This document shows positions 22,363 through 34,436 of a DNA stretch of 64,000 bases, piece after piece (position 1 is the first letter of the stretch; each line of letters begins with the position of its first letter). Made by a program: the position numbers and the translations under genes. This DNA comes from Combretum micranthum (lineage: Eukaryota; Streptophyta; Magnoliopsida; Myrtales; Combretaceae). The notes beneath the pieces are model-generated. The model was given only the letters and a program-made list of their open reading frames with translations, did not search any database and had not been told where the DNA came from. Location: the NCBI GenBank assembly GCA_024138025.1, contig JAMXBD010000207.1, positions 62,001-126,000 on the forward strand, given 5' to 3'.

Positions 22363-22892
22363 TAGGATGCAATCAAATTAGATTTCGGAGTGGGTCATAT
22401 GAACCTAAACCCGAACCCACTACATTATAAGCATACCAAACCCGATCTTATAAGGTTTTCCTTCTATATCCAAAATTTACTCTAAAATCCGCCACCCATC
22501 CGATTACCCACCTGATTATCAACCTAATTACCTACTCGACCACCCGCTCAATTAACAACCCGAACTTGCTCTGCTAGTTTTTTTTAATAGATTCAGTAGA
22601 CTTAAGCAATAAAATAATAGTCTAATAATATACAATTTACTTTATCTTTGCAATCTGTTTTTAAATTTAACCTAATACTATGTTTATATTTAGTAAATAT
22701 ATTACATTATTATTTTTTTTACTAGAACTAACGGATCGAGTGGATATCGATCGGATTTTAGTAGCATTCAAACCCGATCCTAATATCCATAAGGTTTTTT
22801 ACATTTGTTCAAACCGATTCTATTACTCTATAGAGTTTTTATCGGATTAGATGAATCGGAAACTCATTAATGTAAACTCGATTGCATTACAA
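22363..22892. mobile_element. hAT-type MITE with exact 8-bp TSD
   Basis: The left end is TAGGATGCAATCAAATT; the right end, read inward, is TTGTAATGCAATCGAGTTT. Flanks 22355-22362 and 22893-22900 are both gtgagcac. Subterminal DNA carries ACCCGAACCC and GATCGGATT motifs in opposite senses. The element is 530 bp with no coding capacity. Confidence 0.8.
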
Positions 22893-22900
22893 GTGAGCAC

Positions 22901-24607
22901 CTCCATTGAACTGAAACTGTGTGAGCATTTTTTATTTTTTATTATTTTTTCTCTTCTTCATATAAAGCGCTGGACTATAAGGGCTGAGCAAAGTTGGATG
23001 GCGCATAGGCATTCACCTTCTCATATGATCCAGATTTCCATGGCAACGGGAAAAGACTTGGACAATTGATTTTTTGATGGATCGCCGCAAGTAAACAAGC
23101 TAAGCTAAGTATATGACACGTAAGAATAGTGTCCTTCTGACCCTGTCTTCCTTTTACTTACTATGGTTTGATAGATTATTTCACTTAGGATATCTAATAT
23201 TTTTTATTTTATTAAAAATGCATTTAAATAAAATTTTTTTATAAAAAATACTTCAACATTTTAAATCTTTTAATCACGATAATTTTAGCTAGAATCCAAT
23301 AAAAAGTCCGAAAATATATTAACGTAATTGGGATTATACACTGAAATTTTAATTTTTCCCTTCCATGTTATTAGCATTAAATCGAACAATCCATGAAAAA
23401 ACTGCTAAATTTTTTTTTCTAGCAAAACATATGTAGCTGACTCCAAGTAAACCCATTGAAGCAATTTTCATTTTTCACTTTCCTTTGCTTTCTCTTTCTC
23501 CGGACACCATTGCTAATACTACAACGTCCTTCAAACTTCACCAAATTATATGCATTGCCATTTAGGTTCTTTTCAACTTCTCAATTCCAAGCTTCAAACC
23601 CAAAGTTCACACCTTTGCACAAAAACAATGCAAATCCCACATTCCTAGGGCATCGACATCATCTGGCATTGTTGACTGTGTTAACAGGCGACTTGGCGGG
23701 TTTGGTCTCTGGTTGATTTCGGCAATGGACTATTCCGTTGTCAAAAGGAGGGATGTGGCTTGGCAGTTGAGATGTCCGAGATGGGTTCGTGACGGACAGA
23801 CGGGCATGTAAACATGCAGGGATTTTGCTTGATTTTCGGTAAAGTAGCCAATATGGGTTTAGTGAAGGGTTGGAGTGGTTCCGCTGGCTTAGTTGGAGGG
23901 AGCTAGAGAGAGAAGTTAGCGAGAGCAAAGGATTGGGGAAGAGGATCAAGTTCAACGATAAAGATGATTCCGGCTTCCCTTCTAACTTTTTTATTACGAG
24001 CCATATATAAATCTCCCTTGTATATGCTCGTACCGAACGCTGGTATGAATGAGTAAGAACCCAATCTCATCGTCATTTCTGATCTTTGAGTGTATCGGTC
24101 TGGGCATCAATTATCTTATTTTTTTGAGCCAAATCAAAATAATTGATTTTTTAAAATTTTAAACCCAAATCAATCTATTATTAACCATCATAATGATTAA
24201 CTATTTTTTTTATATATTTTTTGTTTTTAATTTTTAACCATTTAATGTAATAGTTAACAAAAAGTTGTGATTAATCATATTTTCAATTAGCCCATAAAAA
24301 GCTAAACCATTTTATTTCATAATTATATTCAAAAATTGCAAATTAATAAGTTAAATATCACAATTAGATTCAAAAATTGCAAATCAATAACTTAAATAAC
24401 TATAAAACCAACAATACATTAGGAATATAACTCTAATACAACATTACATAAATTAAAACTTTATAATCTTATCCTTTTTTTCAAATTACAACACAACAAC
24501 GACATAATAATTAAAACATAAATGTTCGAGGTCTAAACATCCAGCGACCATTCACAAAAGAACACAAAAAGTAAGCAAAATAATCAAGTGGAACATGAAT
24601 GATTTAA

Positions 24608-24638
<31 letters not shown>

Positions 24639-25399
24639 AATGTAAAATATTTTAGATCTAACTTATAAATATAGAAGATCAAATGGGAAAGATTAAAGAG
24701 AGAAAAAAGTGATGAGAGTTAGATTTTAGGGTTTCAACTTTATCTATTTATATATATTTTTTAAATTAACTATATATTATATATATACTTATAGATATCA
24801 AACTAGTTAACCGTTGACCATTGTTTTCTTGTGGGTACAAACCAAAACTAATAGACTGATTAACCATATTTTTTTAAATTGGTTTTTTTGGTTTAGTTTT
24901 TTGGTTTTATCAATTTTTTCCCTCCTCTATCTAAGTGTCCACTTTCTTTTCAACTTTTAGAGTTACAAATCAATCCTTTTATTAAAGAAAGATATAGAGA
25001 AGAACAAGAAGAAAAAGAAGATGAAGCAACAACAACAGCAATAGGAGAAGAGGGGGAAGAGAGAGAAAGGAGAGAGAGTGTTAGGGGAGGAAAGAAAAAA
25101 GAATAATTTATGATGACATGGAAGGAAAAATTTAACTTCTCAACATATAATCTCTACCATGTCAATATTGCTAGACTTTTGGTTAAAATCTAGCCAAAAG
25201 TACCTGGCTGAAAGATTCAAATAGTTTAGGTATTTGCTTGTAAGAATTTTTTTTAAGGTATATTTTTGTTATGGTAAAAAAAAAAGGTATATTTTGATTA
25301 AAATTGAAAAAGTTCAAATACCATGAGTAAAATTAGCCCTACTCTTGATATATCATTCTTCATCTTCTAACTTCTATGGATACTAACATCATTCAACAA
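22901..25399. other. Intergenic DNA with degenerate repeat-like stretches
   Basis: Holds the ORF described at 23456. Between about 24110 and 24915 there are AACCAAAACTAAT/TTGGTTTAG-type motifs on both sides of an AT-rich core, like a decayed hAT-type MITE, but no borders could be fixed. A (TA)n run lies at 24608-24627. A purine-rich tract covers 24985-25085. Confidence 0.45.
23456..23716 (+). CDS. Hypothetical 86-residue ORF with presequence-like N terminus
   Basis: I do not recognise this frame. The N-terminal half is hydrophobic then basic and Ser/Thr-rich (PFRFFSTSQFQ), which could pass for a mitochondrial or secretory presequence. The C-terminal half has no motif. GC content is higher than in the flanks from 23640 to 23960, and an antisense frame of similar length (23659-23955) overlaps it. 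It could be the 5' fragment of a nuclear gene for an organellar protein, or chance. No intron or downstream exon was found. Confidence 0.2.
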   Translation: MKQFSFFTFLCFLFLRTPLLILQRPSNFTKLYALPFRFFSTSQFQASNPKFTPLHKNNANPTFLGHRHHLALLTVLTGDLAGLVSG

Positions 25400-27736
25400 A
25401 ATAAACTAATTGCAATCCTATCTAAGTTGCTCTTATAAAAAGTTCCGATAATAGACAAAAAAATTGAGACTTTTGGGTTCATGATACCTTCGAAGAGTGG
25501 CATATAACTAGGGACGGATACAGGGTAAGAGTTGTGAACATATCTTAAGGTCATGATCATTTTCAAGTTTTCGATTGTAAAGCCTTTGTGCATATTTCAA
25601 AGGATACTAGATTAAAAATTGAGGCTTTTGGATTCATGATGCCATTGAGGAGTAGCTTATAACTAGGGACAGACGCAGGGTAAGATTTGTGAGCATATTT
25701 TAATGTCGTGATCTTTTTACAGGTGTTTGGTTTTAAAGCCTTTGTGTATATTCCAAATGATAATATATTAAACTTGATATCAAGACAAGACAGTGTGTGT
25801 TTATTAGCTTTGGTCAAGATCAGTTTGGCTATAGGTTTTATGATCTAGTTCAAAAGAAGTTTGTAAGAAGCTGTGATGCAATATTTGTTGGAGATGAGAT
25901 CATTGAGGACATAGAGAAGGCTCATAAGAATACTTCCAGATCTAACAGTAGTACAACAAACCTAGAGATAATTCCTATAGTAACAATGCCTAGAAAGGTT
26001 GGAGATGAAGTACATAATGATTACCTAAGACAGGTGATGCAAATGCCCCTATTGAGTATCCATTAGATGATTTTGATGATGATGGTGTTCATGATTAATC
26101 ATCAACTCTAGTAGATTCTCCATAATTTAGGAGATCTACTAGATATGGTGCAAATCAATATGTTTTAAAGAAGCAATGGATGATGAACACAAAAGAAAGT
26201 AGATTGAGGCCATGCAAGATTAAATGAGATCCTTGCATGAGAATGAAACTTTAAGCTAATAAAGCTACGAAAAGGTAAGAGGACTTTGAATAATGAGTGA
26301 ATGTTTAGGATAAAACATGAAAAACATAATCCTCAACCATGATTCAAAGGCACATGAGTTGTCAAGGGAATTGGCCATAGAAAAGAGATTCACTTTGATG
26401 AGGTATTTTCATAGTAATGAAAAAGACATCTACTATCAAGCCTCAACATGGAAATAGAGCAAATGGGTATAAAAACTACTTTATTCATGGTGATCTAGAG
26501 GAAGAGACAGACATGAAGCAGCCAAAGAGTTTCGTGATAAATGGAAAAGAGGACTATGTTTGTAAGTTGAAGACAAGCTTGTATGGCTTAAAGCAAGCAC
26601 CAAGACAATAGTACAAGAAGTTTGAGTTAGTTGTAGGGGAGCAAGGTTACAAGAATACTGCTTTAGATCATCGTGTATTTGTGCATAAACTCTTTATGAC
26701 AATTTCATGATTTTATTACTCTCTGTGAATGAAATGTTGGTTGTTGGCTAAAATAATTCTAGAATTAATACTATGAAAAAGCAGGTAAGCAAGTCTTTTG
26801 CTACGGTAAACTTAGAGACAACAAAGCATATTCTTGGTGTGAAGATATTTAAAGACAATAGCATTAAGAAATTATGGTTGTCATAGGAGAAGTACATTGA
26901 GGAAGTACTTCAAATGTTTTATATAAACAAGGCTAAAGCGATTAGTTGTCGCTAATCACTTTAGATTGAATTATAAGTAGTTCCCTTCTATAGAGGAAGA
27001 GAAGGAAGAGATAGATAGGGTTCCATATGCTTTAGCAGTTAGGAGTTTGATGTATGTCATGACATGTACATGGTCAAATATTTCTCACTCAATTGGAGTA
27101 GTGAGTCAATTGCATTCAAATCCTAGTAAAAAACATTAAGTTGTAGTGAAATGGATTCTTAGATACCTTTGTGGAACCTCCAATATGCGTTTATGTTTTG
27201 GAGATGGAAAACATGTGTTAATTGGCTATACAAATGCGGATATGGCTAGTAATGTTAACTCAAGTAAGACTACATCAAGACACTTGATTTCATTTGCAAG
27301 AATGTTGTGTCATAACAATCAAATTTACAAAAACGTGTTGCTCTCTTAACAAACTAAGGAAGGAAAAGTTCTAAAATGGTCTCATCTTCTGTTAAGATCA
27401 CAAAAATGTATTGTAATAGCATAAACTTGTAAGAAGTTGCTATAGATAAAAAAAGTTCTAGAATGAACTTGGACTCCACCAAGAGAATTATGAGCTATTT
27501 GTGAGAATCCAAGTGCGATTCACCTTGGGAATAATTTCTCCTTTCATCCAAAGTCAAAACATATTGATGTAAGATATTACTATGTTAGAGATGTGTTGAA
27601 AAAGAAGCCTAACTTGAAAAGATCCATACTAATGAAAATGGATCGGACATGTTAACTAAGATTCTTCCAAGAGACAAGTCTATATTGATCAATATCAAGG
27701 TTGGTGGGGCCCTCCATGTAGTGGGTGGGGGAAAAT
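25400..27736 (+). pseudogene. Ty1-copia polyprotein remnant (integrase C-term, RT, RNase H)
   Basis: Blocks of copia pol follow in order but are broken by stops and frame changes. 25797-26066 encodes the FGQDQFGYRFYD segment that follows the integrase core. 26465-26610 encodes the RT block around FIHGDLEEE and [13 protein letters not shown], with Trp of the usual RQWYKKF changed to a stop. 27146-27350 encodes the RNase H region (KWILRYLCGTSN, TNADMASN). 27550-27650 carries the final HIDVRYYYVRD motif. Gag, protease, most of integrase and the 5' LTR are missing. It is not functional. Confidence 0.85.
25463..25770 (+). repeat. Tandem duplication (~150 bp x 2) in the copia integrase region
   Basis: The two copies, 25463-25610 and 25615-25770, both contain TAACTAGGGACRGA, a GTAAAGCCTTTGTG-like motif and, in translation, KAFVHI-type sequence (KAFVHISKD in the first, KAFVYIPND in the second). 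Identity is about 80 percent by eye. Confidence 0.6.
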
Positions 27737-28373
27737 TGTTAGTGGGCTCATCTTACATGAGGGCTACATCATAACAATAAAAAAAAATAAAAAGAATGAG
27801 ATGATGTCAGCTATATCTTAGTTTACAAGTCAAATTTTGCTTACTTTTGTGACCATAAATTTGTTAGATTTGCAATTCAAAATTTTCTTCCTTTTTGTGG
27901 CTAAGAAACATTACCGTTTAATGGCCAAGTAAACTTTTTATGTATAATTAGACATTATTACAAACAAAAAGGGAGTGTATGGTGTGGCCAAAGCACATTA
28001 TTTTGATGGTTATTTGTGAGAGCCAAAGAGTAATTTATTTTATTTGATGAGATTTGTTTTAGAGATAATTTTTAGGAAGTGAAAAAATAATGAGAGTTAC
28101 TTTAGGTATTTAGGAAACACTAATGTCACTATTTTAGGCTTATCTCAATTATCTGTACTATACCTCTAAAATATTTTCTAAAGAAGCATCTTATTGTAAG
28201 TTAGTTACTTAGTGAGAGAATTTTTCAAAATTTGTCTCATGAACATAGCCCAAATTCAAGGGTTAGCTACGTTAAATTTTTGGTGCCATGTTCTTTAAAT
28301 TACTTATTGGTTCATATTTTATATATTATCTACCTTCCTAGTGTTCACCATTTCCAATGTACTAGTCTCAACA
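27737..28373 (+). repeat. 3' LTR of the copia remnant
   Basis: Starts TGTTAGTGGGC immediately after a polypurine tract (GTGGGTGGGGGAAAA) and ends CTCAACA, so the ends form TGTT...AACA. It is 637 bases. It contains the ACGTTAAATTTTTGGTG motif characteristic of the U5 part of plant copia LTRs. The 5' partner is absent, so no TSD test is possible. Confidence 0.7.
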
Positions 28374-29164
28374 ATATGTTGAGAAAAGTTATAACAAAAG
28401 ACTAATGTTGCACATCCAAATATCATTTGTCAAACAAATGTTATTTACTACCGCCTTTAAGAATAGTAAATAGATTATTAATACAAGTGCATCTAATCAT
28501 ATAATTTAAGACTCTTGCTAATTACAATCTATTTGTTTGCCTTCTCAATTTGTTAATTCTATACTAATGGTGTAGTTACTTTCTTCTATGATTGGAGAAT
28601 GTTGTGTTTGAAGCTGTTATATTGTTAATCCTGATCGTCCCATCTCTCAAATATAATTTCTTGTTCGCCTCACTCTTGTTGGCACTGTTTCTTGCCTTCA
28701 TTTTGTGTTTCTTAGGACATGATAACTCGAAAGATTCCAAGTGATAAGTAAGACAAAGTCCATTTTTAAATTTAAGGAGAATGAAGAACAGAAAATCAAT
28801 TATGCATAATGAAAAGTGGCAATGAAGAGAAAGCTCGTGCAACTACATGGTTATGACAATATTGTTTCTTTTGGATATGTTAAAAAACTAACACCATTTT
28901 CCATTATTATTTCCATGGTTACACCCATGAATGGTCTAAAACCAATTCTCATCTATCAAATGCATCAAGTTTTTTAGTTTAGCTCAATAATTATTTAAAT
29001 GCAATTCAATGATAATTGAATCGAATATAAAATGAAATTACTTGAATTTATTGAATCAAACTTGATCTTCTTAATATTTAACTCCAAAAAAAAGAAAATT
29101 TGATCTTCTTGATATTTAATTCAAAACAACATTGTTTTAAGTACTATTGAGCAAGAAAACAAAT
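28374..29164. other. AT-rich intergenic DNA
   Basis: No gene or bounded element recognised. Confidence 0.5.
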
Positions 29165-29172
29165 GCTCTTAG

Positions 29173-29871
29173 ACTAACTTTAATGAAAGGCTCCTAGCGG
29201 GACTTTTCAAGGTAAAGAATTGTGTTGCAAGTTTCTTCTCAAACAAAGCAAGTTCTTGTTGTTTTTCACATTTCTCTGGTAAGGACCTTTGTATCCAATT
29301 TTTTTTTTAATATTTTATATGTTTGCAATGTTCTATCTAAAATTTGCTAACACAAATCATAAAAACGAGAATGTTGCAACTAAAAAAAATAAGAAACCAT
29401 GACAATTCTAAATTTCCAATTCTTTAAAAAAAAAATAAGAAAAAAGATGATAATCATTCTGGAATTTTAACCAGGTCATTTGAATTTTTACTGTTACATT
29501 TTGTGTACTTCTAATAATCTCTTTAGTATCAATTTGGGGTAATATAGACATCTAACAACTATCAAAATTTACTATCTTTTGATAAATATATTAATTATAT
29601 TTTCTAGGACAATAAATTAAACATCAACAATAAATATACCTGATATTTGTACATGCAAATTTATATAATCTTTTTCTTTACACTAAAATGTCCTTGAAAA
29701 GATATCAAGATATTGGTAAAAGTAATTATAGCAAAAACCTACATAAACATTAAAAACCCTTTTAAACATTCTTAACGATAAAATAAAGAAATTCTTAAAA
29801 TAAAAAAAAATTCCTTTAGAGGATGACATGACACGTCAAGACCATTATAGAGTTCCTTAACGATAAAGTTA
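29173..29871. mobile_element. hAT-type MITE with exact 8-bp TSD
   Basis: Flanks 29165-29172 and 29872-29879 both read gctcttag. The ends are ACTAACTTTAATGAAAGG and, inward from the right, TAACTTTATCGTTAAGG. It is 699 bp, AT-rich and non-coding. Confidence 0.7.
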
Positions 29872-29890
29872 GCTCTTAGATTTTTGCTGT

Positions 29891-30360
29891 GTTTGGTAGT
29901 GTGGAAGTCGGATGAAACCAATGGAAGGTAAGTGAAATTAAAGGAAATGACTGTATTTGGTTACTTTACTTGCAACGGAAGTGGGATGATGTGGACGAAA
30001 TGGGAGGAAAGTGGGCTCAAAAGTTTTCCATCCGACTTTGGGGTGAAAATGGTGGAAATCAAGAGAAAACTCCTCAAATGACAGAAATACGCTTAGAAAT
30101 ACCTTAATGCAGCTAAAAATAATAAAAAAAGGATATTTTAATCGATTAAGAATTTCACTTCCCTTCATTTCCTTTATTATCCATAACAAACAACATCATA
30201 AACAATAATTTCATCTCATTTCCTTCCATTTCTATCTCATAAATCCAAACAAAAAAATAAACACAATATTTCTATTCATTTCCTTTCTCTTCTTTTCTCT
30301 TCTTTTCTCTTCTTTTCACTTCTTTCCGTTTTTTGTCTCCTTAAAATTTCCAAACACAAC
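29891..30360. repeat. MITE-like element with GTGTTTGG ends
   Basis: Left GCTGTGTTTGGTAGTGTGG; right, read inward, GTTGTGTTTGGAAATTTT. A short (TCTTTTCTCT)n tandem array lies near the right end (30287-30320). It directly follows the hAT MITE 29173-29871. No target duplication was found. Confidence 0.5.
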
Positions 30361-30538
30361 ATTTATATTTTTGTTCTAGCTTTCCTATCAAATCTACTGC
30401 GACCAACTAATCTTGCAAGCTTTCTGTAGGACTATCAATAAAGCCTTCTATACTTTCTCTCTTTGTCATTACAATTCTTCCACATATTAGAAAAATAAAT
30501 CATTCACCGATGTACATAAGAAGAATAATAATTAAACG

Positions 30539-31006
30539 TAGGACCGGAGACAAGTTGAGTTGAAATGATACAGTATTGAGCTTGACATAACTCGACTTCA
30601 AATTTCAAAACGTGAGCACTACTTGAACTAAACTAAGCTTTAAGATTTTAACCTTGGGTTTAGCTCGAAGTAATACTACACAAGCCCGAGTTCAATTCAG
30701 TTAAGTTCATTTAGGCTAAACTTATTAAATAAAATATATTTTAAATTCTAGTTGAAATAATATCAATGCACAAACTTGATTTGAATTCAATTAATATGTA
30801 TACTTGAGTTTTGATTAATATCTATACTTGACTCGAGCTCAATTCAGGCTAGCAAACTAATCAAGCCGAACATATGAAGCTCAGTTTTAGCTTCATAAAC
30901 TAGTCGAGTAAGTTAAGCTCAACTGGATTATTGTCAAACTAAACTTAAGTAAATATCGAGTTGAGCTCAAATAGTTTGTCAATTAGCTTGCTTCATTTGC
31001 ATCCTT
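30539..31006. mobile_element. hAT-like element, TAGGGCTGCAAACGAG family (copy 4)
   Basis: The left end is TAGGACCGGAGACAAG; the right end, read inward, is AAGGATGCAAATGAAGC. The interior carries the family's GAGCTCAA and TTGACTCGAGCTC motifs. The flanks (attaaacg and cggtgaaa) do not match, so the borders are by family resemblance. Confidence 0.45.
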
Positions 31007-31130
31007 CGGTGAAAATAGCTTCTTCTTTTTTTTTTTATGCATGAACTCTTGATTCCTTTAGGTGTAAGATAATCGGTTAATATCACAAATAGTATTCAAC
31101 TTTGGCGAAATGCGTAATTAAGTATCTCAA

Positions 31131-31229
31131 ATTTTTTTTTAACCATTACAATAGGGAAGAGGGATTCGAACCTAAGATCTCTCACTTGAGAAATCAGAGA
31201 GACGCGACTAGGCTACAATGCTATTGGCA
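31131..31229 (-). mobile_element. Short tRNA-derived SINE inserted in the MULE TIR
   Basis: On the minus strand it has a box B, GGTTCGAATCCC, a box A-like TAGCCTAGTCGCG upstream, and a 3' A-tail (poly-T on the plus strand at 31132-31142). Flanks aagtatctcaa (31120-31130) and aagtacatcaa (31230-31240) match at 9 of 11 and look like the TSD. The sequence between the flanks is absent from the other TIR. Confidence 0.65.
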
Positions 31230-31415
31230 AAGTACATCAACTTTAAAATTTAACAATTTCATTAACTGACTTAACTTTTCATGTACATTTTCACCACATG
31301 AGCTAACAATGTTAACTCCATTAGCTGTCATGGCATTTTTAACCTATGAGAACATGCCATGTTTCTATTGACGTAGCAACTTATTTAATTATTTTATTTA
31401 TAATAATTATAGTTA

Positions 31416-31670
31416 ATGTTACTTTACTTAGATAATATAACAAAAACATTGAGACTTACTATCAAAACATTGAGACCTACTACCAATCGACCTAGTCCAC
31501 CCATTACCTACAACCCATTAAGCCTACATGTCCATAATCTTCCTACTTTTTCCATTCTAGTACGAAGATGTCAAATTGGTCATTCTAAAGATGACTGTTT
31601 ATTGAAAGCTGAGCAATGTAGGACAAATAGGAATAACAGTATTGATGAGCTATTCCATAAAAATTCATAA
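31416..31670 (+). pseudogene. Frame with CCHC-like zinc-knuckle remnant, possibly LINE ORF1
   Basis: Residues about 50-65 read CQIGHSKDDC after an LPTF motif. In plant LINE ORF1 (DUF4283/zf-CCHC) proteins the corresponding stretch has a further cysteine pair upstream, partly lost here (Ser and Arg occupy the sites). The rest of the 84-residue frame has no family motif. It lies just inside the MULE left TIR, so it may be a fragment acquired by the element. The call rests on this one motif. Confidence 0.3.
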
Positions 31671-32170
31671 AACCCAACATATCTTTTTAATACAAAACCT
31701 ATGACAAAATATTACATGCATTATATATATAGCAAAAAGGAATAGCAATAGAGGATCTTTTAAGATGAGGAAGAAACAGGCTATTATAATTTTGACATGT
31801 TTGTTCGTTTATTTAGGGGTTTTTTAAATTATTTTTTCAATAATTTAGTACCAGTTGCAAAAAAAAAAAATTATGTAACAAACAAAAACTTTAAGTTTAA
31901 TTGATAGTAATCTAGATTGGTGAAGATGACCAATGCTCCTTAGTGGTTTTTTTTTCTTTTTTTTTTGGGTGTAATAAATTGTGATTTTTGCTCTGTTTTT
32001 CTATCCTTGAAACAAAGCATGAAAGCAGTCGTATTTAACATATCTTTATAATTAGCAAGAATGTCTAAAACAAAGATAGGTGGTTGGTGATGGTTGATTT
32101 CATATTTGTTAATAATAAAATATTCATCTGTCATTAGCTTGACTTATAGTATTATTTACACTCGATTTAA

Positions 32171-32198
32171 GGGGGGGGGGGGGGGGGGGGGGGGGGGG
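32171..32198. repeat. 28-base G homopolymer
   Basis: Twenty-eight consecutive G in an otherwise AT-rich region. It is not part of a coding frame. Confidence 0.95.
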
Positions 32199-33608
32199 AA
32201 TAGTAATAGTATTGTTTATGCTGCACTTTTTCCTTAATGGTCAGGTGCCATCATGTACTAATCGACCATATGGAATCCTTGCCAGTTAAAAGTGGTTGGT
32301 CTTGTTTTGTGAGCAAATGAAGCATTTTGAACCTTTTACGTACGATGATGTTTATGTTTTTACTTGATTATATAGGTCACCTTCAATTGATGCAATAAAG
32401 AGTTAATTGTTAATGTTGATCATCATGCCATTTCTTTGGAAAACATTTCCAAAACTTCTTTAACTTTGAAATTTTCTGTGATATTAATTGTCAATGCTAG
32501 TCATCATGCCATTTCTTAATAATATTGCTCTCTGAAATTACTCAAAATATACAACAATTACAAAGTTTTGATTATAACGGATATTCAAATAAAATCCAAA
32601 AACTTGTGGGCGAAACAAACACACTCCATATCAATAGCATGAAAAATTATGAATACATGGAAACTAAATATGGCAAAGAGAGATTATCGCATGCTTCAAA
32701 ATTTATCTAAGTTCATTGGGAATTTTTTTAATTTATTAGAGTAAAATGGCTGCTTCCAGCTTTTGAATCTGCTAAAGTACATGCATTAGGAATTTTCTAA
32801 ATTTATCATTAGTGTGATGTTTCTATGACAATAAAATGCTACCCACAAAAGCCTAGAACATGGTCTAATTTGGGGAAACGCTGCACTTGCTGGAAAGAAA
32901 ATTTTATAACTCCACACTTGTGAGGAAGTCTAAATTTGAAGTGGGAAAGTGATTGAGAGATGATCATGACCTAAGGGGCAATAGAAGGTAGTTGTTGTAG
33001 TAATAAATGTAGCAGAGGTGGTAGTGAATTGGTGTCTACGAAGGTTCCAGATGAATTATCGAAGACCAAGAGTTCATTTTCATCCATGTAAAAGAAGTTT
33101 GAGAGAGAGAGAGAGAGAGAGATTTTTTGAACAAGGAGTAAGTTCAATTCCTTGTCCCACATTAAAAAACTTTCAACAACCATTCATCTTTATAATATTG
33201 AAATGAGAAAAAGGGCATAACCATAAAAAATTTGGGAAAATTGGATTTTATTGATTAGGTTTCAATTAGGTGTGCTAATTTGATTGTTAATGGGGCTATA
33301 TAATTTATTTTATTTTTATCTTTATTGTAGATTAACACTAATTATAATTATATAGTAATAAGAAAAATAATTAATTAATTAAATAAAATGCAATGTTAAT
33401 AGACACATGGTATGTTCTCATAGGTTAAAAAAACCACGTAGCAAAGCTAACGTCATTAGCTTAGATAGAAAAAATGTATACAAAAAATTTAAACAGGTAT
33501 AAGATTGTTTAATTTTAAAGTTAAGTACTTGATTAAAGTTTTTTTTATGTTTCATTTTTTTGCCATGAGAACTATTAAAGTTGAGAGATATAATTTGTAA
33601 TATTAACC

Positions 33609-34436
33609 TAAGCTAATAAAAATGCTTTTATGTTGCCATGATGTCCTACCTAAAATCTACTATTAAGTATGACTTACTAACCAAGCTTATAACATATATT
33701 TACTAATTAAACTCAAATTAAATTCAAATCATTAGCTGATTTTTATCAAATTTAGATAAATTTAATTAGAAAATATAAATATATATATTATTAATACCAT
33801 TAAACTCAAGTTTATAAATCCCGATCACATTAACAAACTCCATCTGTTCTTCGGCACGGTCAGGTCGGTCCAATCCGGAACCAGCGACTCTGATGCATCA
33901 GCCCGGTCCGGCCCAGCCGGCTGTACGAATCATACACAGTTAGACTTAATGACCACTGAACTAAAAAAAAACAGAAATGAAAGATTTAAAATATAGCTTT
34001 GCCAAAAAAAAACAGAGTTAAAATGTAGGACTTTATCTAGGAAAAGAACAATGAGGTGAAATCGTTCCTTACCTCAAACTGTTTCCCAATTTTAATGTCA
34101 GCCCCTGTCTGAACCACAAAAGCGTGATTATATAATAAATAATGCAACCTTGTGGTTATTCGAGGGCTATTATAAACGAAAAATACAAATTAAAAAAATA
34201 AATAAATAAGTCACTAATTAATAAAAATAATTGAATTTGGAAAATAAGGAAAATTGTCCAAGGCTGCTGGGAGGACATTTGATTTTTGAAAAGCAAAAGG
34301 TCCCCTCAAAACTCAAAAGGCCTTAGCTATTTCATTAAGAACAAAAGATGATAGAATCCATGAGTCTTAAAGCTAGTTAATATGCGCCCCCTAACTAAGC
34401 CGATTATGGAACCTTGAATATGACTTCAAACCCTAA
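33609..34436. other. Intergenic DNA
   Basis: No gene recognised. A short GC-rich patch (33846-33920) with GGTCCGG / CCGGACC-like motifs may be a fragment of a hAT-type element. It is isolated in AT-rich DNA. Confidence 0.45.

Larger units (their letters stand above)
31075..33608. mobile_element. MULE-like element with long terminal inverted repeats
   Basis: The left TIR (31075-31430, less a SINE insertion) and right TIR (33330-33608, inverted) share GGTTAATATYACAAAT at the outside and AACCTATGAGAACATRCC further in. Flanks taagataat and taagctaat match at 8 of 9, consistent with a Mutator-type 9-bp TSD; one extra C sits between left flank and TIR. The 1.9-kb interior has a frame with a zinc-knuckle-like motif (31416-31670) and a 28-G tract, but no MULE transposase motif. 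The MITE at 45973-46212 has related ends and a perfect 9-bp TSD, which supports the superfamily call. Confidence 0.65.

Noticed and set aside
23659..23955. 98-residue minus-strand frame overlapping the plus-strand ORF at 23456
   Set aside because: Antisense to a locally GC-richer stretch; no motif, no splice context, and mutually exclusive with the plus-strand frame.
31150..31229. tRNA gene suggested by GGTTCGAATCCC
   Set aside because: No acceptor stem or anticodon arm can be drawn. The A-tail and flanking duplication indicate a SINE.
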